Program-made: the position numbers and the translations under genes
Assembly (NCBI GenBank): GCA_021779415.1
Contig: JAJYAS010000026.1
Coordinates: forward strand, 1-13,054
Length of the DNA: 13,054 nt
Source of the DNA: Bacillota bacterium
Lineage (GTDB): Bacteria > Bacillota_B > Desulfitobacteriia > Desulfitobacteriales > Desulfitobacteriaceae
Reading direction: 5' to 3'
Shown: positions 6,172-11,951 of the stretch, piece after piece
Numbering within the stretch: position 1 is the stretch's first letter
Layout: the number at the start of each line of letters is the position of its first letter
The notes under the pieces: generated by a model
What the model saw: only the letters and a program-made list of their open reading frames with translations
Told to the model about the DNA's origin: nothing
Databases searched by the model: none

Positions 6172-6237
6172 TTAACCAAAAACTTTTCTTAAAACATTAA
6201 GTACGAACTCAGGTAACCGAACGTAATAAATGCGCAT
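6172..6237 (-). CDS. spoVM: stage V sporulation protein M, spore-coat anchoring peptide
   Basis: The 21-residue product starts MRIYYVRLPEFVLNVLRK and ends Val-Phe-Gly. It follows the pattern of Bacillus subtilis SpoVM (26 residues, MKFYTIKLPKFLGGIVRA...): basic residue 2, Tyr4, basic residue 7, Leu8-Pro9, Phe11, Arg17, Gly21. Pro9 is known to be needed for curvature recognition in B. subtilis. The rest forms an amphipathic helix. SpoVM sits on the convex forespore membrane and recruits SpoIVA to start coat assembly. A GGAGGAAGG site lies 7 nt before the ATG. The gene lies in a minus-strand cluster of small genes, 46 nt downstream of a CATACATTA box that fits mother-cell sigma factors. It is shorter than the Bacillus protein at the C-terminus. 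Confidence 0.85.
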   Translation of the reverse strand: MRIYYVRLPEFVLNVLRKVFG

Positions 6238-6267
6238 AAATTAACCTTCCTCCTTTACTTCCGCTTG

Positions 6268-6292
6268 AACACTGCTTAGTGTTAATGTATGC
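6268..6292 (-). promoter_or_regulatory. putative sigma-E/sigma-K type -10 element and start-site hairpin upstream of spoVM
   Basis: The minus strand reads GCATACATTA (6283-6292), which matches the -10 consensus of both sigma-E (CATACAnT) and sigma-K (CATAnnnTA). No good -35 is seen at the right distance. Directly downstream AACACT-AAGC-AGTGTT (6268-6283) forms a perfect 6-bp stem that would lie at the 5' end of the transcript. B. subtilis spoVM is transcribed by sigma-E, so this element is plausible. Confidence 0.5.
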
Positions 6293-6314
6293 AAATAAAA
6301 TCTTGATTGCCCTT

Positions 6315-6665
6315 CTATATAATTTGGTAATTCTTTACTGCCTCTTCCAGTTGACCCACAAGCAAACGTTCCTCCTCTGTATTGGCAGTAAAGTAAAGGC
6401 GACCGATGATGCCCGTAATAACTTTAAGAACATCTTCTAAGACTAACGATTCCTTCATAGCTAATTGGGCACTAGTTTCAATTAATGCAATCCCAAATTG
6501 ATGCCCTACCCCATCCTTAATCATGCGCGTACAGCTTTTTCCTAACAAACGCATAACTAAAGAAGCTTCCTGAGCATCCAGTTGACGGACAGCATCAATC
6601 GTTGTCGTTAACCCTTGAACCATCCGTAATCCGACACTATTCCAACTTACTTGTTGGTTATCCAT
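6315..6665 (-). CDS. helical cytoplasmic protein of unknown function, first gene of the spoVM cluster
   Basis: The product has 116 residues from the ATG at 6665. An in-frame GTG at 6669-6671 was rejected because it overlaps the GGGGGAAG ribosome binding site (about 6671-6678). The sequence is mostly amphipathic alpha helix with no signal peptide, membrane span or Cys cluster: the single Cys lies in GKSCTRMIKDGVGHQFG. I do not recognise a family. It is preceded by a near-perfect sigma-K-like promoter and followed, 77 nt later, by spoVM, which suggests a mother-cell sporulation gene. This rests on context alone. Confidence 0.75.
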   Translation of the reverse strand: MDNQQVSWNSVGLRMVQGLTTTIDAVRQLDAQEASLVMRLLGKSCTRMIKDGVGHQFGIALIETSAQLAMKESLVLEDVLKVITGIIGRLYFTANTEEERLLVGQLEEAVKNYQII

Positions 6666-6699
6666 CTGCACTTCCCCCTTTGAGATCAGTTCCGTGCCA

Positions 6700-6728
6700 T
6701 ACTATATGCTTCATACGTGCCATAGGTG
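6700..6728 (-). promoter_or_regulatory. putative sigma-K (mother-cell) promoter of the spoVM cluster
   Basis: On the minus strand CACC (6725-6728), a 16-bp spacer and CATATAGTA (6700-6708) match the sigma-K consensus mACm-N16-CATAnnnTA. The -10 also differs from sigma-E CATACAnT at one position. It lies about 34 nt upstream of the ATG of the 116-residue protein and directly downstream of the terminator of the preceding region, so the cluster would have its own promoter. Confidence 0.55.
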
Positions 6729-6769
6729 AAAAAAACGAGCAGGGAAGGTAAATTACCTTCCCTGCTCGT
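6728..6769 (-). terminator. very strong rho-independent terminator, probably of psd-pssA
   Basis: A perfect 17-bp inverted repeat with arms ACGAGCAGGGAAGGTAA (6735-6751) and its complement (6753-6769) surrounds one base. On the minus strand it runs into seven T residues (plus-strand A's 6729-6735). The nearest minus-strand genes upstream are pssA-psd (stop at 7246), separated from it by the repeat island, so the read-through leader would include that island. Confidence 0.85.
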
Positions 6770-6818
6770 CGTGATTCGCAGTACGAATACGTCGTATACC
6801 GCATATATCGCCCGTTCA

Positions 6819-6913
6819 AAGCCCGAGACGCAGTATGACACAGCGCGACGTCTTTACGTAAGCAAATAGCAAACTTCCGTTCAAGCGACCGACCCCAGAC
6901 ACGGGGCAGTGCA
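6819..6913. repeat. 95-bp GC-rich repeat, copy 1
   Basis: This 95-bp block is repeated at 7018-7112 with 5 differences by eye (about 95% identity), 199 bp apart. It begins AAGCCCG(A/G)GACGC and ends CGGGGCAGTGCA. Its GC content is clearly above that of the neighbouring genes. Minus-strand frames through it translate to Ser/Arg/Gly-rich sequence without ribosome binding sites, so it is treated as non-coding. Confidence 0.85.
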
Positions 6914-6926
6914 GAAGTGCAGAAAA

Positions 6927-6968
6927 TGTTCCCTCTAGGAACAGACGGCGCACATGAAATGTGCCGTC
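6927..6968. repeat. two inverted repeats between the 95-bp copies
   Basis: TGTTCC-ctcta-GGAACA (6927-6943) is followed at once by GACGGCGCACAT (6944-6955) paired with ATGTGCCGTC (6959-6968), an imperfect stem with two extra bases on one side. No T-tract follows, so these look like structural elements of the island rather than terminators. Confidence 0.6.
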
Positions 6969-7017
6969 CACCCAAAAGTTCCTTCCCCCGTCATTCCAGC
7001 TCTCCGTCCCCCGACCT

Positions 7018-7112
7018 AAGCCCGGGACGCAGTGGGACACAGCGCGACGTCTTTACGTAAGCAGATAGCAAACTTCCGTTCAAGCGACCGACCCCAGATA
7101 CGGGGCAGTGCA
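7018..7112. repeat. 95-bp GC-rich repeat, copy 2
   Basis: Second copy of the block at 6819-6913, in the same orientation. Its right end runs into the hairpins at 7104-7161. Confidence 0.85.
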
Positions 7113-7161
7113 CAAGGAGGTGCACTGCCGCCAACTGCGCCAAGGATGGCGCAGTTGGCGG
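7104..7161. repeat. two adjacent perfect hairpins in the repeat island
   Basis: GGCAGTGCAC-aaggag-GTGCACTGCC (10-bp stem, 7104-7129) is followed by CCGCCAACTGCGCC-aaggat-GGCGCAGTTGGCGG (14-bp stem, 7128-7161). The two share bases at 7128-7129, and both have a six-base purine-rich AAGGA loop. No T-tract follows on either strand. Confidence 0.85.
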
Positions 7162-7185
7162 GAACCCCGCTCCCCAAAGCCTGGA

Positions 7186-7237
7186 GCTTGAACGGTTAGT
7201 TTGCTCTGCGTCGTAAGCACTGAGCGCTGGGTCACAC
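7186..7237. repeat. diverged inverted third copy of part of the 95-bp repeat
   Basis: The reverse complement of this stretch ends in CAAAC(T)AACCGTTCAAGC and contains GTGCTTACGACGCAGAG and a CCAGCGC block. These line up, with gaps, with 7033-7085 of copy 2. Together with copy 2 it encloses the two perfect hairpins, giving a possible 205-nt fold. Confidence 0.5.
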
Positions 7238-7245
7238 AAGTCCCC

Positions 7246-7785
7246 CTACTTACTCAACTTCGGCACCTTAAAAGTAGAAACCATCAAGAAAGCCAAAATC
7301 ACCATGCTAACGGGGTAAATATACCAAGGCACCATAGTTCGCAAGAACATTAACAGAGCCATAAAACCGCCCGCAAACGTAATGGGAACGCCCACAAAAT
7401 AAGTGGTGATATTGAGCATATTAAAACGCGCCAAACGGACTGCACCACATAATGCGAAAACCACAGCGATGCCCAGACCTAGATACTTAGCAAGCTCAGT
7501 TTGATGAGGCATTAAAATTGCCTGATAGGTAAGAATTGCTGGTGCTACCCCAAAAGAAACTAAATCACTCAAAGAATCGAGTTCCTTCCCGAAATCTGAG
7601 CTTACGGAAAGCCTACGTGCCACTTTTCCGTCTAAACTGTCCATAAGTACAGAAAGTAAAATCATCGCCGCTGCTAATGTATAATTGCTTTCAATGACCC
7701 AAATCAAGGCTAGAAAACCAAACAGTAAATTAGCCAAGGTAAAGATGCTTGGGATCATGCGGGCAGGAATCGGACCTCTCCTCAT
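7246..7785 (-). CDS. pssA: CDP-diacylglycerol-serine O-phosphatidyltransferase (phosphatidylserine synthase)
   Basis: The 179-residue product matches the usual size of the Bacillus-type (type II) enzyme (about 177). It catalyses CDP-diacylglycerol + L-serine to phosphatidylserine + CMP in the cytoplasmic membrane. Seen: the CDP-alcohol phosphotransferase motif DG-x2-AR-x8-G-x3-D-x3-D within DGKVARRLSVSSDFGKELDS and the following LSD (about residues 50-75), and about six hydrophobic segments. The ATG overlaps the psd stop as ATGA (7782-7785), so translation is coupled and the two enzymes act in sequence. A GGGAGAG site lies about 12 nt upstream. There is no other gene up to 6665; the GC-rich repeat island follows directly after its stop. 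Confidence 0.95.
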   Translation of the reverse strand: MRRGPIPARMIPSIFTLANLLFGFLALIWVIESNYTLAAAMILLSVLMDSLDGKVARRLSVSSDFGKELDSLSDLVSFGVAPAILTYQAILMPHQTELAKYLGLGIAVVFALCGAVRLARFNMLNITTYFVGVPITFAGGFMALLMFLRTMVPWYIYPVSMVILAFLMVSTFKVPKLSK

Positions 7786-8420
7786 TCAACACTCACTCTC
7801 CCTATAATACTTACTCCCCCACTCACCTTATCTCCGGGGCTAACCATGATTTCTACATCGGTTGGTACAAAAATTTCTGTACACGAACCAAATTTAATGA
7901 GACCAAATCTATTTCCTTTGGTCACGTTATCTCCCTTATTAACCCAACACACGATCCGACGAGCAATAAATCCTGTCACCTGCGTGACTAAAATTCGCAA
8001 GCGTTGATTTTGGATTCCAACATAGTTCTTCTCATTCAGCTCTGATGCATGGCTTTTAAAGGCAGGAATCATTTGTCCCGGTCGATAGGCACGAAAAACA
8101 ACCTCGCCGGCCATCGGGCAGCGATTGACATGAACATTAAAGATACTTAGAAAGATACGAACGCGAATACTTTCTCCGTTAAGAAACTGGTCTTCAAAGA
8201 CTCTTTCCACATCCATGACCACTCCGTCAGCGGGAGAAACTAGCGATAATTCGTCAGGTAGGATATCTCTGTTAGGATTACGAAAGAAAAATAGAACAAA
8301 CAAGAACAGAATACCTGGCAAAATAACCAGCCAAGGCCAAGCCCAATAGGCCAAACCCATTAGAACTGCCAATATCACCAGATAAAACCAACCATCACGA
8401 GAAATGGGATATTGTTTCAC
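7782..8420 (-). CDS. psd: phosphatidylserine decarboxylase proenzyme (short, PsdA-type)
   Basis: The product has 212 residues from a GTG start, with GGGGAGG about 11 nt upstream. It turns phosphatidylserine into phosphatidylethanolamine at the membrane. Residues about 11-46 form two hydrophobic segments. Catalytic features: SPADG with Asp65, NVHVNR with His97, and the self-cleavage site Gly178-Ser179 in IKFGSC, where Ser179 would become the pyruvoyl group of the alpha subunit. Length and the GS cleavage motif are those of the short Psd found in archaea and many clostridia, rather than the long enzyme with LGST. It lies 56 nt after dinG, with pssA overlapping its stop, so the lipid pair forms one unit and may be read through from dinG. 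Confidence 0.95.
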   Translation of the reverse strand: MKQYPISRDGWFYLVILAVLMGLAYWAWPWLVILPGILFLFVLFFFRNPNRDILPDELSLVSPADGVVMDVERVFEDQFLNGESIRVRIFLSIFNVHVNRCPMAGEVVFRAYRPGQMIPAFKSHASELNEKNYVGIQNQRLRILVTQVTGFIARRIVCWVNKGDNVTKGNRFGLIKFGSCTEIFVPTDVEIMVSPGDKVSGGVSIIGRVSVE

Positions 8421-8476
8421 CGAAAAATTAACCTCCCCTCTTGATTTTCTCTAGTTTACCATTTTTGAGACAATTA

Positions 8477-11236
8477 TTAAAGCTCTCTGTCCAACTCTCC
8501 AAGATTCCATTCCTCTATTTTACCAAGCACGAGTTCATTTTCTCCTCGAATATGTGTCCGAATAGGTAACGAACTCAAGAAATACCTCCCGTAATATTTA
8601 TCGATCACTCGGTCATCGAGCAAGATGACAATCCCTCGATCCTTTCTTGAACGTATTAGACGCCCAAACCCTTGCTTGAAACGGATAACAGCTTCAGGAA
8701 GTAAGAGCTCTTGAAAGGGATCCCGTCCTTGAAAACTTATATATTCCGAACGTGCCTCAATCAAAGGTAACGAAGGAGGCCAAAAAGGAAGTTTAACTAA
8801 GATGACACAAGATAACGTGTCACCTGGAATATCAATTCCTTCCCAAAAACTATTCGCGCCCAAAATGACACTCCTTGGATTTCGCTTAAAGGCTTCTATC
8901 ATTGTGCTACGTTCCCCGTGCACTCCTTGGGCTAGTGTTTCAATGCCAATTCTGGCTAATTTCTGATGCAATAACGCATAGGTTTCATTCAGCAATTTAT
9001 GAGCAGTAAAAAGAACTAACGTCCGTCCATTCATCCTTTCAGCAACTTCGACAATAAATTTCGAAAGTTCCAGGGCTTTCCCAAAGTCAGAGTTTTGCTG
9101 GTTAAAGCCCTTCTTAACCACGAAAAGGCGCATCTGTCGATCATAGTCAAAGGGCGAATCCACCTGTGCCGTTGTTGTTGTAGAGGGTAGTCCAACATCT
9201 TGAAGAAAATACTGGAAAGAATTTGATATACTTAGTGTAGCGGAGGTTAAAACAACAGTATCAAGACGTGAAAATATTTTTTCCTTAAGTATGTCACTCA
9301 CTTCGATTGGGGAAGTCTTTAGATAAAGTTTTGAGTTCTGTTCAAGCCAAGTCACCTGTTGCGGATTATTTACGTTTCTGACGATAATCAGCGTGTCAAT
9401 AAAACCTTGCAACTCTCTTTGATGCCCAGATAGTACGTATTTCAATTCTTCGATCTCTTCCGAGTCTTCTCCATTAAATGTGCTTAATAAACTTTCGAGG
9501 ACAGTGGCCACTGCTTTGATTCGACCTACTAAGTTCTCTATCTGAACATTTAACCCTTCCCACCACGTTTTAGTGGAATGGCTTGCGACAAAGCGAAACG
9601 TGCGCATTGTTCCTAAAATAGATGATAATAACTGGAATAAATCTTTGGCCTGTTCCACGACCACCGGACATAGCTCGGGGAGAACCTCAAGTCTTTTCTC
9701 AAATGTTTCCCAAGGTACAGAGGGCACTATTTGAGTCAATGATCCTAAGCGTTGTTTAAGCGTGACATAAAAACATGGCCCTGTCAGTCTATAAATACTG
9801 TCAATACTATGGGTAACACTGTCCAAACTCAAATCAGATCCGAGATGTTGCAGTGCCGTCTGATACATTTGATGGGCCTCATCAATCACTAACTGATGGT
9901 ATTCCGGCAAGACATTGTAGTCTGTTTTAAGATCGGAAAAGAGTAGCGAATGATTCACGATCAATAGATCCGCCTCTTCTGCTTTCTTGCGTGCTCTCAG
10001 CAAAAAGCAAACACCTGCCTTTGAACACCTTCCCGGAATACACATTTCATTGTCAGCGCTGAGGCTAGGCCAACTCTTCAAGAGCCCAGGAACTTTCGAG
10101 AGTTCCTGCAAGTCCCCTGTTAGCGTTTCTCTTAACCAAACAAGAATACTTAAATAAGCAAGCCTATACTCTGCTCTTGGAATTTCTTTTGGATTAGACA
10201 AGCATCCCTGCCACTTTTTCAGGCAACAATAGTTGCCTTTCCCTTTTAAAATGGCGACCCGAAACGGAAAGGGCAATACCTTTTCCAAAATTGGGATATC
10301 CTTTTTTTGAAGTTGTTCTTGTAGGGGAATCGTATGAGTCGCAATCACAACTTTTTGTCCTGTTTTTTTAGCAGACCATAGGCACGGTACTAAATAAGCA
10401 AACGATTTCCCCGTCCCTGTTCCAGCTTCAACCACGACATGTCGAGAGGAGCTAAGCCCATCAGCAATTAGTTTGGCCATCTTCACCTGACCCGGTCTGC
10501 TCTCAAAGCCTGGTAAACTTCGTTCAAGGATTCCTCCCGGAGCAAAGCAATCACTAACCCACTCGGAGTTAGGAAGGGTTAAAACCGGGGATTGAGCACG
10601 TACAAACAGTCCCTCAGCACCGGGGGCAAGCACCAGATCCGTTCTAATTTGACGATCAGGGAAACTGTGCGTGATCTCTCTATGCAATTCATCGATAAAA
10701 CCTCTCCCTTCCCATCCCTCGAGAAGGAGTTTAGCTTGGTCAAAGAAGCTAAGATCAAATTCCAACCCTTTCTTCCAACAGGCCTCGAAAAGTTTCCAAG
10801 TTAGCCAGGCATTTGATGCCGATCGATGCCTAGATTCGTCTCCTAATGACAACGAAAGCCTTTCGGCTAAAAAAGATAACTGGTAATGATGCACTGCAGG
10901 GAAAAAAATTCGGGCTAATTCCAGAGTGTCCCAAAAAGACTGTTGAAAATTAACCTTTAATGTCTTTTCTAAGATAGAGAGGTGAAATGACATTTGATGC
11001 CCCACAAGGATTGCATCCTCGAAGAGGTCTAGTATCTCCTGACGATGCTCCTCCAGGGAAGATGTAACATTAATCTCTTCTTCCTTCAAATTGGGATGCT
11101 CAAGCCGAACAAGAAAGTGGCAAGTCGCTTGAATCTTTCCATTACTAATTCTAAGTGCTTCAAATTCTACAATTTCTTCTTGCCTACCCTCGAAGTCCGT
11201 CGATTTCACATCAAAAATTACGATGTCCTTACCCAC
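8477..11236 (-). CDS. dinG: DinG-family ATP-dependent DNA helicase with degenerate N-terminal exonuclease domain
   Basis: The 919-residue product starts at GTG 11236 with GAGAGGGG 8 nt upstream. Residues about 1-160 form a DnaQ/DEDDh exonuclease fold, but the catalytic positions have changed: Exo I reads FDVKSTD (Lys11 instead of Glu), Exo II GHQMSFH (His85 instead of Asp), and Exo III HRSASN (Asn142 instead of Asp). The rest is an XPD/DinG superfamily 2 helicase: Walker A AGTGTGKS (271-278), DEAH box (452-455), LTSATLS, GANSFWEGIDIPG and QGFGRLIRSR. Cys338 (or 337), Cys399, Cys404 and Cys410 match the C-x4-C-x5-C cluster pattern of E. coli DinG, so a 4Fe-4S cluster is expected, unlike staphylococcal DinG. 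It unwinds DNA and R-loops in repair; the nuclease is probably inactive. Confidence 0.95.
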   Translation of the reverse strand: MGKDIVIFDVKSTDFEGRQEEIVEFEALRISNGKIQATCHFLVRLEHPNLKEEEINVTSSLEEHRQEILDLFEDAILVGHQMSFHLSILEKTLKVNFQQSFWDTLELARIFFPAVHHYQLSFLAERLSLSLGDESRHRSASNAWLTWKLFEACWKKGLEFDLSFFDQAKLLLEGWEGRGFIDELHREITHSFPDRQIRTDLVLAPGAEGLFVRAQSPVLTLPNSEWVSDCFAPGGILERSLPGFESRPGQVKMAKLIADGLSSSRHVVVEAGTGTGKSFAYLVPCLWSAKKTGQKVVIATHTIPLQEQLQKKDIPILEKVLPFPFRVAILKGKGNYCCLKKWQGCLSNPKEIPRAEYRLAYLSILVWLRETLTGDLQELSKVPGLLKSWPSLSADNEMCIPGRCSKAGVCFLLRARKKAEEADLLIVNHSLLFSDLKTDYNVLPEYHQLVIDEAHQMYQTALQHLGSDLSLDSVTHSIDSIYRLTGPCFYVTLKQRLGSLTQIVPSVPWETFEKRLEVLPELCPVVVEQAKDLFQLLSSILGTMRTFRFVASHSTKTWWEGLNVQIENLVGRIKAVATVLESLLSTFNGEDSEEIEELKYVLSGHQRELQGFIDTLIIVRNVNNPQQVTWLEQNSKLYLKTSPIEVSDILKEKIFSRLDTVVLTSATLSISNSFQYFLQDVGLPSTTTTAQVDSPFDYDRQMRLFVVKKGFNQQNSDFGKALELSKFIVEVAERMNGRTLVLFTAHKLLNETYALLHQKLARIGIETLAQGVHGERSTMIEAFKRNPRSVILGANSFWEGIDIPGDTLSCVILVKLPFWPPSLPLIEARSEYISFQGRDPFQELLLPEAVIRFKQGFGRLIRSRKDRGIVILLDDRVIDKYYGRYFLSSLPIRTHIRGENELVLGKIEEWNLGELDREL

Positions 11237-11259
11237 ACTGTTGACCCCTCTCTGCAGCC

Positions 11260-11289
11260 ATTGTACACCATTTTTATGGATGGAATCAA
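11260..11289 (-). promoter_or_regulatory. sigma-A promoter of dinG
   Basis: On the minus strand TTGATT (11284-11289), an 18-bp spacer and TACAAT (11260-11265) lie about 25 nt upstream of the dinG start, giving a short leader. This is the best sigma-A-like promoter in the window. No LexA-type site was noticed. Confidence 0.6.
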
Positions 11290-11321
11290 CGAAAAGCAGG
11301 ATTTCTGAGTTTTATAGCGAA

Positions 11322-11327
11322 TATACT
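11322..11327 (+). promoter_or_regulatory. possible -10 element of the lipoprotein gene
   Basis: TATACT is present on the plus strand about 48 nt upstream of the TTG start, but no acceptable -35 is found 16-18 bp before it. Listed because it is the only plausible -10 in the divergent spacer facing right. Confidence 0.25.
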
Positions 11328-11374
11328 ACTACAGGTTTCACTCGATAATTTTGGTTAGGAAGAAGGATATCCCA

Positions 11375-11878
11375 TTGTTTAAACGGAAGATGTCAACACT
11401 CGGGCTTAGTCTTGTAGTATTACTATCGAGTCTATTCCTTAGCGGATGCTCGGAAAAACCCTTTTTAACACAAGATGGTTCGTACGTCATTTTATCTGTT
11501 TCACCTTCGGGAATGACCCAATCAGAACTTATCCAATTGCCTTGGAATACGAATATGGCCATCATGCAAAAGTTACTCACGGAGTCTTCTTTCGTCTTGA
11601 GTGATTTGCATACCCCCAGCGAATCGGAATCTTCTAATAAAGACCAACTCAACTCGACAAGCCTTCAAGCCAGCTTTCCCGAACCAAAACGTATGAGCTT
11701 TAATGTCGATCACCGCAATCTAACCCTTGATGTCCAGTCACTGCAAATTGAAGTCGAAGGGCCCAATGTTGGGCTAGTTACTATTAATCAGACCATTGTC
11801 TTGCAGGGTATAAACAACCCCAACCTTCAGTCCGCCTTTGAAGCGTTGACCACTATGTTGCATGATACAAAATCTTAA
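11375..11878 (+). CDS. small lipoprotein of unknown function
   Basis: The product has 167 residues from a TTG at 11375. A TTG at 11351 also opens the frame, but AGGAAGAAGGA (11357-11367) lies 7-8 nt before 11375 and inside the longer reading. A basic start and hydrophobic stretch lead to lipobox LSGC, so the protein is probably lipid-anchored at Cys25 on the outer face of the membrane. The mature part has a Ser-rich stretch around 75-95 and a C-terminal beta-rich block (SFNVDHRNLTLDVQSLQIEV...). No conserved catalytic or binding motif is recognised; similarity to GerMN-type spore lipoproteins was considered but not convincing. It is divergent from dinG, and a terminator separates it from the downstream pabAB fusion. 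Confidence 0.85.
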   Translation: MFKRKMSTLGLSLVVLLSSLFLSGCSEKPFLTQDGSYVILSVSPSGMTQSELIQLPWNTNMAIMQKLLTESSFVLSDLHTPSESESSNKDQLNSTSLQASFPEPKRMSFNVDHRNLTLDVQSLQIEVEGPNVGLVTINQTIVLQGINNPNLQSAFEALTTMLHDTKS

Positions 11879-11884
11879 ATATTT

Positions 11885-11910
11885 AGTTGCCTAGAGCAAC
11901 TTTTCTTTTT
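11885..11910 (+). terminator. rho-independent terminator after the lipoprotein gene
   Basis: AGTTGC-ctaga-GCAACT (11885-11901) is followed by TTTTCTTTTTG. The stem is 6 bp with a good T-tract, 6 nt beyond the lipoprotein stop. The pabAB gene starts 42 nt later, so it either has its own promoter in this short gap or depends on read-through. Confidence 0.7.
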
Positions 11911-11951
11911 GTTTACAATCTGAAACCGTCCAGGTTTAAAGGAGAAACACA

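Noticed and set aside
6658..7239. Three overlapping minus-strand open frames (74-105 residues) with the repeated motif HCPVSGVGRLNGSLL
   Set aside because: They arise from the 95-bp DNA repeat, lack ribosome binding sites, have Arg/Ser/Gly-biased composition and overlap each other in different frames; the DNA repeat explains the repeated protein motif.
11338..11652. Minus-strand 104-residue frame
   Set aside because: Antisense shadow of the lipoprotein gene, which has a lipobox and a terminator on the other strand.
11375..11878. GerMN-type spore germination lipoprotein as identity of the small lipoprotein
   Set aside because: Size and lipobox fit loosely, but no GerMN signature residues could be recognised.
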